64,000 nt of DNA from Collimonas fungivorans Ter331. GTDB taxonomy: Bacteria > Pseudomonadota > Gammaproteobacteria > Burkholderiales > Burkholderiaceae_D. Made by a program: the position numbers and the translations under genes. Below are positions 27,703 through 35,845 of this stretch, in pieces; positions within the stretch are counted from its first letter, which is position 1, and each line of letters opens with the position of its first letter. Under the pieces are notes generated by a model, which was not told the DNA's origin, searched no databases, and was given only the letters and a program-made list of their open reading frames with translations. The DNA is taken from contig NC_015856.1 of the NCBI RefSeq assembly GCF_000221045.1, positions 4,883,424-4,947,423 of the forward strand, given 5' to 3'.

Positions 27703-28354
27703 ATGAACGCTCAAACGCTTCCCTTTTTCATCGCCGGCGCGGTCGGCCAGCTCGAATGTGCACTCGACCTGCCGGATCCCGCAACCTTCGCCGCGCCGCG
27801 CGGCCTGGCGCTGGTGGCCCATCCCCATCCGCTGTTCGGCGGCACCATGGACAACAAGGTGGTGCATACGCTGGCGCGCGGCTTCCTGGCGCTGGGTTAT
27901 GTCACGGTGCGCATGAATTTCCGCGGCGTCGGCAAATCCGAAGGCACGCATGACGAAGGCCGCGGCGAGACCGACGACATGGCCCTGCTGCTGGCCCACA
28001 TGCGCCGGCAATATCCTGACCTGCCGCTGACGCTGGGCGGTTTTTCGTTCGGCACTTTCGTGCAGGCGCAACTGCAGCAGCGCCTGGAAGCTGCCGGAGC
28101 GCCGGCCGCCGCAACGCCGGCCGAACGGCGTGGTGCTGGTCGGCACCGCTGCCGGCAAGTGGCCGATGCCGACCGTGCCGGCCAACAGCATCCTGATCCA
28201 CGGCGAGCTGGACGATACGATTCCGCTCACCGCGGTATTCGAATGGGCGCGCCCGCAGGACATCCCGGTGATCGTGATTCCCGGCGCCGATCATTTTTTT
28301 CACCGCCGGCTGCAACATATCAAGAATCTCATGGTCGAAATGTGGCGTCGCTAA
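27703..28354 (+). pseudogene. COG2945-type alpha/beta hydrolase, frameshifted
   Basis: Homologue of a small alpha/beta hydrolase family (LVAHPHPLFGGTMDNKVVHTLARGFLALGYVTVRMNFRGVGKSEGTHDEGRGETDD, then the nucleophile elbow GFSFG). The frame breaks near 28129: after PAER the correct continuation VVLVGTAAGKWPMP appears one base later, in frame 2, and runs to the stop at 28352-28354 with the catalytic Asp (HGELDDTIP) and His (GADHFFH). A single extra C at about 28129 would explain it. In frame 1 translation would run on to 28401 without the Asp and His. It could be a real pseudogene or a sequencing error. Confidence 0.75.
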
Positions 28355-28368
28355 CAGACCGCGGTTTG

Positions 28369-28398
28369 AACGCTAAACAGGCAGGCTGGTTTAGCGTT
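28369..28398 (+). terminator. Hairpin terminator after hydrolase gene
   Basis: A perfect 10-base inverted repeat, AACGCTAAAC with GTTTAGCGTT, is separated by 10 bases and lies 15 bases after the hydrolase stop. There is only a short T run, so strength is uncertain. Confidence 0.55.
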
Positions 28399-28424
28399 TA
28401 AGCCGTCCGGGGAGGCGGTGGCGC

Positions 28425-28430
28425 TATAAT
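28425..28430 (+). promoter_or_regulatory. -10 box upstream of dacA
   Basis: A perfect TATAAT lies about 150 bases before the dacA ATG. There is no clear -35 at standard spacing. Confidence 0.35.
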
Positions 28431-28578
28431 TCTGTCGGCATGGTTGTATGCGGTTGTCCATTAACCGCCTCCGCTTACGCATTTTTCAACCCCTTACGCA
28501 GATAAAGTTGCTCATCGTCCACACTCGTTGTTCACATGATGCAGGTTTGTTGCTACTGATTTCATTACTCGATACTCC

Positions 28579-29724
28579 ATGAAAAAAATACTCGCGGCGC
28601 TCGCTGCCACTGTCCTCTCCATATCCGTAGCCTTTGCCCAGACATTGCCGCCGCCGACAGTGGCCGCCAAATCGTGGCTGCTGCTCGACACCACCAGCAA
28701 CCAGGTGGTGGCGTCGCAAGATCCCGACATGCGCATCGAACCGGCTTCGCTGGCCAAGATCATGACCGCCTATGTGGTCTTTGATGCGCTCAAGGACAAG
28801 AAAATCACCCTCGACCAGATGGTCAACGTTTCGGTGCGCGCCTGGAAGGTCGATCCAAGCAGCTCCAAGATGTTCATCGAACCGAATACGCCGGTCTCCA
28901 TCAACGACCTGCTGTACGGCCTGATGGTGGTGTCGGGCAACGACGCCGCGGTGGCGCTGGCGGAAGCCGTGGCCGGCACCGAAGATTCCTTCGTCGCGCT
29001 GATGAACCACGAAGCCGAACGCATGGGCATGAAATCGACCCACTTCGGCAACCCGCACGGCTTGCCGAGCGCGGACACCTACTCGACCGCGCGCGACCTG
29101 GCGACGCTGGCGGCCCACGTGATCGTCGATTTCCCCGAGTTCTACAAGATCGATTCGACCAAGAAATACACCTACAACAAGATCACCCAGCCTAACCGCA
29201 ACCGCCTGCTGTGGCTGGATCCGACCGTCGACGGCATGAAGACCGGCCACACCAGCAGCGCCGGTTATTCCATCATCGCCAGCGCCAAGCGTCCTAACGC
29301 AGGCGGCGACCGCCGTTTGCTGGCGGTCGTGATCGGCACCAACTCCGACGGCACCCGCACCCAGGAAGCGCAAAAGCTGCTGAACTGGGGCTTCCAGAAC
29401 TTCGACGCGGTCAAGCTGTACGCCAAGGGCCAGGCCATCGATACGCCGCAAGTCTGGAAAGGCGCCAAGAGCCAGATCAAGATCGGCTTCACGCATGACG
29501 TCTACGTGACCGTACCAAAGGGCATCGCCGACAAGATCAAGCCGGTGCTGGAACGCACCGATCCGCTGATCGCGCCGATCCAGCAGAACGCCAAGGTCGG
29601 CACCGTCAAGGTGAACGCCGACGGCAAGACCATTGCCGAGTTCCCGGTAGTGGCGCTGGAAGATGTGGCCCAGGCCACCATCTTCGGCCGCGCCTGGGAT
29701 TCGATCCGCTTGCTGTTCAAATAA
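28579..29724 (+). CDS. dacA: D-alanyl-D-alanine carboxypeptidase (PBP5/6)
   Basis: Periplasmic penicillin-binding protein that trims the terminal D-Ala from peptidoglycan peptides; 381 residues. Signal peptide ends at AFAQ (about 20). All three active-site motifs are present: SLAK (57-60), SGN (119-121) and KTG (221-223). A C-terminal PBP5-type domain and an amphipathic terminal helix (ATIFGRAWDSIRLLFK) suggest membrane anchoring. In many relatives dacA precedes dat and ybeD; here it is 13 kb away. Confidence 0.94.
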   Translation: MKKILAALAATVLSISVAFAQTLPPPTVAAKSWLLLDTTSNQVVASQDPDMRIEPASLAKIMTAYVVFDALKDKKITLDQMVNVSVRAWKVDPSSSKMFIEPNTPVSINDLLYGLMVVSGNDAAVALAEAVAGTEDSFVALMNHEAERMGMKSTHFGNPHGLPSADTYSTARDLATLAAHVIVDFPEFYKIDSTKKYTYNKITQPNRNRLLWLDPTVDGMKTGHTSSAGYSIIASAKRPNAGGDRRLLAVVIGTNSDGTRTQEAQKLLNWGFQNFDAVKLYAKGQAIDTPQVWKGAKSQIKIGFTHDVYVTVPKGIADKIKPVLERTDPLIAPIQQNAKVGTVKVNADGKTIAEFPVVALEDVAQATIFGRAWDSIRLLFK

Positions 29725-29751
29725 ACGCGATGGCCCCGACCGGGGCTTGAA

Positions 29752-29784
29752 CAAAAAAAAAGACAGCCGCGGCTGTCTTTTTTT
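29752..29784. terminator. Bidirectional terminator after dacA
   Basis: The 16-base palindrome GACAGCCGCGGCTGTC is flanked by A9 and T7, serving dacA and the convergent nucleosidase-like gene. Confidence 0.85.
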
Positions 29785-29797
29785 ATGAGGGAGCGGA

Positions 29798-30856
29798 TCA
29801 ACGCCGGTTGCGGCGGCTCCAGGCTTCCAGGAAGGCCAGCGTCACGCTGGCCTCGTTGGTCTCCGCCAGGCCGCTGCCGAAGAACGCACCGACATCCTTG
29901 AAATCATTGCCTCCGGCCAGGTCCGACAAGCTGCGGAAAGCGATAAAAGGCACACGGTTGGCATAGGCCACCTGGGCAAAAGCAGCGGTTTCCATATCCA
30001 CCACCTGCGCCTGCAGGTTATCGAACAGATAGGCCCGGTAGCCGGGATTGGCCAGGAAAGCGCTGCCGGAAACACCGCGGCCGCCAACCCGCAACTCAGG
30101 CTGGACGCTGACGCACAGCGATGGATTCTTCGGCCCGCATTTCGCCAGCGCCGGTTTCAGGGTGCGGGCCAGCGCCAGCATCTCGGGATCGGCCTGGAAC
30201 TCGAAGCGGAATTCACCTTGCGGCGCATTAGTCTCGTTCATCACAAAATTGTCGCGCATGAACAGGCCGCTGCTGACCGGGCCGTTGGGCGTATCGAACT
30301 TGAAATCCGGACGCGGCTTGCCGTTGTCGGCCGCCAGCTTGACGCCCAGGCAGCTGACGTCGCCGGCCGCGCCGCACGGCGCAGGCAGGCTGCCGTCGCC
30401 GTTCCAGTAGACTTCCATCGGCATCGCCCAGCTCTCAGGCACGGTGACATCGCCGACATGGCTGGCCGGATCGACGCCGCCGGCGATGCCGCTCATCAGC
30501 AGGCGCTCGACACGGAAATGATCCATCATCAGCTGCGTCACCATGGTGGCGTTCACCACGCTGACGCCGCTCAGCACGATCACCACCTGGTTGCCGCGCA
30601 ATTCACCTGTGGTAAACCGGTTGCCGTTGATTTTCCACTCGCGCTTTTTCTGCGTCTGCTCCAGCAAGATATCGGCCTCGGCGCCGAACGCCGAGACGAT
30701 GCCGATGCGCGGCTTGCATTCGCTCAGGCAATGGCTCTTCGCCTGCGGCGCGGCGCCGGCGGTCGTCATCAAGGCGGCGCCGGCCAGCACAGCGCAAACG
30801 GCCAGGCGCAGCATTTTTAATACAGGAGCAGGAGCAGACAAGGGCTTTCCTTTCAT
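29798..30856 (-). CDS. Exported nucleoside phosphorylase/nucleosidase-like protein
   Basis: Protein of 352 residues with the PNP_UDP_1 fold of MTA/SAH nucleosidases and purine phosphorylases: RIGIVSAFGAEADILLEQ, VVIVLSGVSVVNATMVTQLMMDHF, SGIAGGVDP, and the purine-binding VVDMETAAFAQVAY with FRSLSDLAGG at the end. Unlike cytosolic MTA/SAH nucleosidases (about 230 residues) it carries an N-terminal signal-like helix (LRLAVCAVLAGAALMTTAGAAPQA) and an insertion of about 90 residues in the middle, with several Cys that could form disulfides. It is probably periplasmic. Substrate unknown. Confidence 0.75.
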   Translation of the reverse strand: MKGKPLSAPAPVLKMLRLAVCAVLAGAALMTTAGAAPQAKSHCLSECKPRIGIVSAFGAEADILLEQTQKKREWKINGNRFTTGELRGNQVVIVLSGVSVVNATMVTQLMMDHFRVERLLMSGIAGGVDPASHVGDVTVPESWAMPMEVYWNGDGSLPAPCGAAGDVSCLGVKLAADNGKPRPDFKFDTPNGPVSSGLFMRDNFVMNETNAPQGEFRFEFQADPEMLALARTLKPALAKCGPKNPSLCVSVQPELRVGGRGVSGSAFLANPGYRAYLFDNLQAQVVDMETAAFAQVAYANRVPFIAFRSLSDLAGGNDFKDVGAFFGSGLAETNEASVTLAFLEAWSRRNRR

Positions 30857-30877
30857 TTGGCAAAAAAGATCGGTGGA

Positions 30878-31426
30878 TCAGGTATTTTCCGGCCCAGCAA
30901 CAGGCGCGGCATTGCCCGGCCTGAGGCCATGGCGCCAGCGCAGCAGGCCGATCGCGTAGGTGACGTAATAAGCCGCCAGAATGCCGAATATCAGCAGGGT
31001 CAGCGAACTGCTGGAAAACTGGCTCGGGGTCCAGACCTGCGGCCCGGGCGCCAAGTAGAACTGGACCAGGCGATAGACGATGCGGCCGACGAACAGCAGC
31101 GACAGCGCGATGCCCAGGTGGGCGCTGGGCGTGTAGAACAGGCCTTCAGGCGTTTGTTCGAATTTAGTGAGGCGATGGCCGTAAATACCCAGCCCGATGC
31201 CCAGGGCAATGCCGCCGGCGATCGCCGCCAGATGATCCGCATGCGCCAGGGAAGCCAGGGACAGCACGCCCATCAGCCAGGTAAACAGGCAGATGGTGAT
31301 CCACGGCCTCACATTCGACAGCTTCTGCCGGCCGACCATGCGCCGGATCCGGGAATACAGGCGCCAGACCACCAGCGCGGCGATGCCGAGCGACACAAAC
31401 AGGGAGGGATGAGCGGGAATTGCCAT
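30878..31426 (-). CDS. Hypothetical inner-membrane protein
   Basis: Membrane protein of 182 residues with five or so hydrophobic helices (start to 25, 43-65, 69-85, 103-120, 138-165). The general look, including RLYSRIRRMVGRQKLSNVRPWI near the start, recalls CcdC/DUF1453-type proteins, but I cannot assign it. It lies 67 bases downstream of jetC on the same strand and 21 bases before the exported nucleosidase-like gene; whether it belongs to the Jet operon is open. Confidence 0.55.
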   Translation of the reverse strand: MAIPAHPSLFVSLGIAALVVWRLYSRIRRMVGRQKLSNVRPWITICLFTWLMGVLSLASLAHADHLAAIAGGIALGIGLGIYGHRLTKFEQTPEGLFYTPSAHLGIALSLLFVGRIVYRLVQFYLAPGPQVWTPSQFSSSSLTLLIFGILAAYYVTYAIGLLRWRHGLRPGNAAPVAGPENT

Positions 31427-31493
31427 GAGCTTTTCTCCAAGGTAGCCGATCGCGCCAGTCTAACCCAGTTTAATGTCCGGGTAATCACCCCGT

Positions 31494-34400
31494 TCAGGCA
31501 GCCTGCTCGGCTGCCTCGAAATTGATCTGCGCCTGCTCGCGCACCTGTGCCCGCCGCAATTCCCACAGTTCGCGCAGCTTGTCCGAGCGCAGTTCGCGTT
31601 CGTCCGATTCCGAGACAAACCCGACTTCGCCGTTGCCGTCCGCCACCGTCCGGCTGAAGCTCCATTCGCGCGAGAATTCCGGTTTGATGGCGCCGGCGTG
31701 TTTGGTCGGCATGGCGCAGATCAGCTGCATGCCAAGGTGGTCGCGCAGGAATTTCAAGACATCGCGGGCCCGTCCTTCATCCATCTTGGCAAACGATTCG
31801 TCGTTGACCAGCAGGTGCAGGCTGTTGCCCTTTTCGAAGCGCTTGAGGCGGTTGGTGACGACCGCGGCGTGAATGATATAGGCCGGCGTCTCCAGCTGGC
31901 CGCCGGAACCGGTGCCCCATTCCGACAAGCGGACATGCGACCCGGTATCCGATTCCTTGTAGATTTCGTAGCGGCGGTAGTTGCGGTAGTCGGCGACCCG
32001 CTGCAATTCCTTGACCGCCTTGTCTTCGTCGTCGGACAGCAGCAATTGCACCAGGCGATCGCGCACCTGGCAGTTGTCCGCGCTCAGGACCGGGTCGGCA
32101 AACAGGTTGCCGGCTTCCTGCGTATCCGACATCTCGGAAGTGGCGCAGAAAAAATCGTAGTATGCCTTGAATTCCGGCACCCATTCCGACCAGTCGATGC
32201 GGAACTTGTCGGTGCCGAACTTGAGTTTGTCGAGTTCGGTATTGAGCGTCTTCAAGGTGCGTACGCCGGTATCGACGGCGTTACGGATTTCATAGCAGAA
32301 CTGCTTGGTGAATACATCGTTGAACGAGGCTTCGGCGGTGCGCAGCTGCTCCAGGTTCTTGATCAGGCCGATATCTTTCTGCCGTGTCAGCTGGGCGCGG
32401 GTGCGTTCCTGCAAGGTCACCATCAACGCATACAAGGGCGTGAAATCGCCGTCGCGCAGATCGTCGCCCTGAGTCATTTCAAAGCGCTCGTCGATACGCG
32501 CATGGGCGTGGTATTCGCCCAGCGCATTGCGGGCATCGCCGTACAGCTGCCAGCTGAGCGCCGTCTGTTTGGCGACATTGCTGGATGCCTGCGATTGCGA
32601 ATAGCTGCCCTCATCCGCCCAAGCGGCGACCTGGTCCGTCAGCGCGGTGAAAGACAGGCTGCCGTTGACGATACACAGGTCGCGCAGTCTTTCAGTATCG
32701 CTGTCGACCCTTGCCTGTTTCGCCCCCATGCCGAAATGCAGGCGCGTCAGCGCAGCCTGATGGCCCTGTATGGCTTTTTCGTGGCCGCCGATATTCTTGC
32801 TGCAAGCAGTCTTGCGCGCTTCCAGGGCGGCGATTTCGATGCCCAGGGCTTCGGCTTCATCTTCCAGCTTGCTGACCTGGGTCAGGTCGAGCCGGCTCAG
32901 GTCCTGGCGGGCGGCGTCGAGCTCGCGCACCAGGGCCTCCAGTTCGTCGATCGCGGCAAACGACGGGCATTGCAACTGCCCCATCAGCGCCAGCGCCCCC
33001 TGCAGCTCGCGCAGCTGGCTGCGCACCTGGGTCAGTTCGCGTTCCGCCTGCGCATGCTCCTGCTCGGCGCGCTGCTTGGCCAGACGCTTGGCTTCCTGGC
33101 CGAACACCAGCAGGTCGGTGTCGGCGGTGAACATGGTGCGCGAGCCGCTGCCCTTGCCATCCCTGGTCAGACCGCGCGAGGCATGGCGCAGGGCCTCGGT
33201 ATCGGCGACCTTGACCACCTGGCCGAACTGGTCGTGCAGGTAGGCATGCGCAATCGGGTGCTCGGTGCTGAGTTCGTGCACGATCGAATCGCTCGGGGTT
33301 CTTTCTATCTTCAGGTTCTTCAGGCAGAAGCTGCCCTGGATCACATTGGCGCGCAGTTTTTTCTGCCGCACGAAATCGATGGCTTTGCCTTCCCAAGCCT
33401 GGTCGACCACCAGGTTGAAACGGGCGCCTCCCAGGTAACCTTCGATTGCCGGCTGCCATTCAGCCGAGACCGGTTCTACCAGGTCGCACAGCACCTGGGC
33501 GCGCGCGGCAGCCAGCTCGGAACGGAATTCTTTCAGCGCATGGCGGATATGCTGTGGATAATCGGCGCCGCCTTCGGCCAGGTTCGCTTTGCGCGAAGCG
33601 GTGTCTTTTTCGTGGCGCAAGGCGTCATGCTCGGCCGCACGCAACTGTGCAATCTGGGTATGCAAGGCCGAAACGAAACTGTGTTCGGTGCCGGCCAGCG
33701 CGCCGTGCAGTTTGCCGAGGGCGGCGTCGACGCCCTCAAAGCCGTTGACCAGCATCAGCGATTTCAGCACATCCACTTCTTCCGACTTGGCCAGTTCGCC
33801 TATGCTGCGCAAATGGGTAGCCAGGTCCAGCGTGCCGGCGGCCGCCAGCGCCAGCACTACCTGGCGGGCGGCATCGGCAATTTCTTTCTGCTCCGGCGGA
33901 ATCTGCATGCCGGCCACATTGCGCGCCGCGCTTTCCAGCTGCTGGGCAGCCAGCGCATTGTGCTGCAGCGCGCTGAACACGGTCTTGATCTTGCCGTCGT
34001 TCTGTTCGATCTGGTTCTGGATCCGGGTTTTTTGCTCGGCGGCCGGAATGCCCATCATCTGCGCGTGGATCTGTGTCAGGCTGCGGTTCTTGGCGCCGCG
34101 GTCCTGCTCCAGCTTGTCGGCGCTCTCGGTTTCGTCGCCGATCAGCGCCTGCAATCCTTCGATGGCCGAGCTGGCGGCTTCCAGCTGGCGCTGGTCTTCG
34201 CGCAAGGCCAGCGACGACACCAGCAGTTGCGACTGGCTGGCGGACTGGTGCGCGCGCGCGGTATCGCCGACGGCTTTGCCGAGCAGCTCCAGGCGCTTGA
34301 CGTTGTCGCTCAGGCGCTCGCCTTCCTTGCGCAATTCGTTGACCTGGCGCATCAGCTTGCTAATCTGGCCGATGCGCTGCGACAGCTGGCTGGTGTCGAG

Positions 34401-35114
34401 TTCCAGGATCTGGTGCTTGACCAGGTCGTCGACGCTGCCGATAGGCTTGTGGGCGATCGACTGGCTCCAGGCCCGGGCCGCGCTTTCGGCTTCGGCGAAA
34501 GAGACGGTTTTCTGGCCGCGGAAACGGCCGTACAGCTGGCACAGATACTCGCGCTTGCTGTCGCGGAAATTGGTGATGCCGCGGTATTTCCCGGCCAGGT
34601 GGTGCTCGATCTTTTCCACCGCCACCACCGCCATGCCGCCATCGATCTCGGTCGAGGTCAGGTCGCCCAGCTGCAAGGCGACGCCATCGATGATCAGCAA
34701 GGCCAGCCGTTCCGACACCGCCTGGCGGCGCTCGCCGGCGCCGTCGACACGGGCGGAAGCTGCGACCAGCGCGGTGAACTCGCGCCCTTCTTCGCCCTCG
34801 CTTGGCTTGAATACCGCGGCGATGTAGCCGTGCGCGCCGTCGGGACGGGCGAACAGGTTGTCCTCAGCGCCGACGATGTAAGACCACAAGGTGCGTTTGG
34901 TCTTGCCGTTGCGCGCGCCTTGGGTAGTCTCGTCCTGGCCCGGGTTGTAGCTGAAAATATTCTGGTACACCGCCGTCATCACGGTTTGCAAGGCGTCCAG
35001 CATGGTCGATTTGCCGGAGCCGGTGGGACCGGTCAGCAACGTCATGTTGCCCATCGGGTATTCCTGCGACCGCAGGGCGCCCCAGTTCACCAGGATCAGT
35101 TTATCCAGCTTCAT
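31494..35114 (-). CDS. jetC: SMC-like ATPase JetC/MksB
   Basis: Large SMC-family ATPase of 1206 residues. N-terminal head: Walker A GPTGSGKST at 29-37. Long charged coiled coils fill about 230-480 and 650-1000 with a hinge-like region near 520-640 (EPVSAEWQPAIEGYLGGARFNLVV). The C-terminal head has the ABC signature in EWGTGSGGQLETPAY and a Walker B region LHLLVNDESFAKMDEGRARDVLKFL. These match the JetC subunit of Wadjet and MksB of the MukB-like Mks condensins. It overlaps jetB by four bases (ATGA). Wadjet complexes extrude loops and cut plasmids through JetD; without JetD this protein may act in chromosome organisation. Confidence 0.9.
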   Translation of the reverse strand: MKLDKLILVNWGALRSQEYPMGNMTLLTGPTGSGKSTMLDALQTVMTAVYQNIFSYNPGQDETTQGARNGKTKRTLWSYIVGAEDNLFARPDGAHGYIAAVFKPSEGEEGREFTALVAASARVDGAGERRQAVSERLALLIIDGVALQLGDLTSTEIDGGMAVVAVEKIEHHLAGKYRGITNFRDSKREYLCQLYGRFRGQKTVSFAEAESAARAWSQSIAHKPIGSVDDLVKHQILELDTSQLSQRIGQISKLMRQVNELRKEGERLSDNVKRLELLGKAVGDTARAHQSASQSQLLVSSLALREDQRQLEAASSAIEGLQALIGDETESADKLEQDRGAKNRSLTQIHAQMMGIPAAEQKTRIQNQIEQNDGKIKTVFSALQHNALAAQQLESAARNVAGMQIPPEQKEIADAARQVVLALAAAGTLDLATHLRSIGELAKSEEVDVLKSLMLVNGFEGVDAALGKLHGALAGTEHSFVSALHTQIAQLRAAEHDALRHEKDTASRKANLAEGGADYPQHIRHALKEFRSELAAARAQVLCDLVEPVSAEWQPAIEGYLGGARFNLVVDQAWEGKAIDFVRQKKLRANVIQGSFCLKNLKIERTPSDSIVHELSTEHPIAHAYLHDQFGQVVKVADTEALRHASRGLTRDGKGSGSRTMFTADTDLLVFGQEAKRLAKQRAEQEHAQAERELTQVRSQLRELQGALALMGQLQCPSFAAIDELEALVRELDAARQDLSRLDLTQVSKLEDEAEALGIEIAALEARKTACSKNIGGHEKAIQGHQAALTRLHFGMGAKQARVDSDTERLRDLCIVNGSLSFTALTDQVAAWADEGSYSQSQASSNVAKQTALSWQLYGDARNALGEYHAHARIDERFEMTQGDDLRDGDFTPLYALMVTLQERTRAQLTRQKDIGLIKNLEQLRTAEASFNDVFTKQFCYEIRNAVDTGVRTLKTLNTELDKLKFGTDKFRIDWSEWVPEFKAYYDFFCATSEMSDTQEAGNLFADPVLSADNCQVRDRLVQLLLSDDEDKAVKELQRVADYRNYRRYEIYKESDTGSHVRLSEWGTGSGGQLETPAYIIHAAVVTNRLKRFEKGNSLHLLVNDESFAKMDEGRARDVLKFLRDHLGMQLICAMPTKHAGAIKPEFSREWSFSRTVADGNGEVGFVSESDERELRSDKLRELWELRRAQVREQAQINFEAAEQAA

Positions 35115-35845
35115 TCGAGGTTTCCTTCCATGCCTTGCGCTGTAAATTCGTCTTCCGCCGCGGCTTGCAGGCTGGCTTGCCCTGTCTCGCCCTCGGCGCC
35201 GGCCGGCAGCGGCTCCGATTCCAGCGCCGCTTCCAGCATGTCGTCGCTGATGATGCCGAGAATGGTCGGGCGGATCGCCAGCAAGGCGTCTTCATCGTCC
35301 ATGGAGAAATTCGCCGCCAGCCGGATCAGGCGATGGCGCTTGAGATCGTTGAGGAGGCGTTGCCGTTCGATATTGGTCGGCGGCAGCGCACGCTTCAGCT
35401 GCGTCTGCAGCGTGGCCGACAATTCCTCAAAGCGGGTCAGCACCTCGCCGGAGTCGGTCAGGCGGTTGCCGCCTTCCGACAAACCTTGCTGGTACTGGAA
35501 ACGCAGCGCCAGCGCCGCCGCGACAAAATCCGGCGACAACCGCGCGCGCAATCCCGGCACCGGCTCCAGCCCGTCTTCCGGCAAACCCGGCACTTCGGCG
35601 CCGGGTGCATACAGGCGGAAGAACTCGCCTTTCAGGTTGTGCTCAAGGCGGAAGCCGCCGAGCTGGAAATAATCGCCCAGGCAGGTTTCGATGCGGCGCG
35701 CGTCGTCGTACAGGCGCTGCTCGACGCCGTCTTCCTCGCGCAGCACGATGCCGGCGGCGAACAGGCGCCCGACGATTTCGCGGAAGCGCTCCAGCGACAG
35801 GCTCTGCAGCGCAAGCTGCTCATTCAATGTTTCATTCAGGGTCAT
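35111..35845 (-). CDS. jetB: JetB/MksE-like subunit (DUF4194)
   Basis: Protein of 244 residues of the DUF4194 family, the KITE/MksE-type partner that links the SMC heads to JetA. The central part (FFRLYAPGAEVPGLP ... LSPDFVAAALALRFQYQQGL ... RFEELSATLQTQLKRALP ... RHRLIRLAANFSMDDEDALLAIRPTILGII) has the tandem winged-helix look of the family. It overlaps jetA by 14 bases upstream and jetC by four downstream, so the three are cotranslated in proportion. Confidence 0.85.
   Translation of the reverse strand: MTLNETLNEQLALQSLSLERFREIVGRLFAAGIVLREEDGVEQRLYDDARRIETCLGDYFQLGGFRLEHNLKGEFFRLYAPGAEVPGLPEDGLEPVPGLRARLSPDFVAAALALRFQYQQGLSEGGNRLTDSGEVLTRFEELSATLQTQLKRALPPTNIERQRLLNDLKRHRLIRLAANFSMDDEDALLAIRPTILGIISDDMLEAALESEPLPAGAEGETGQASLQAAAEDEFTAQGMEGNLE

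Noticed and set aside
31698-35672. A 1324-residue open frame on the plus strand
   Set aside because: It lies entirely opposite jetC and jetB, which carry clear motifs. It is composition-driven (high-GC third positions) and has no recognisable domain.
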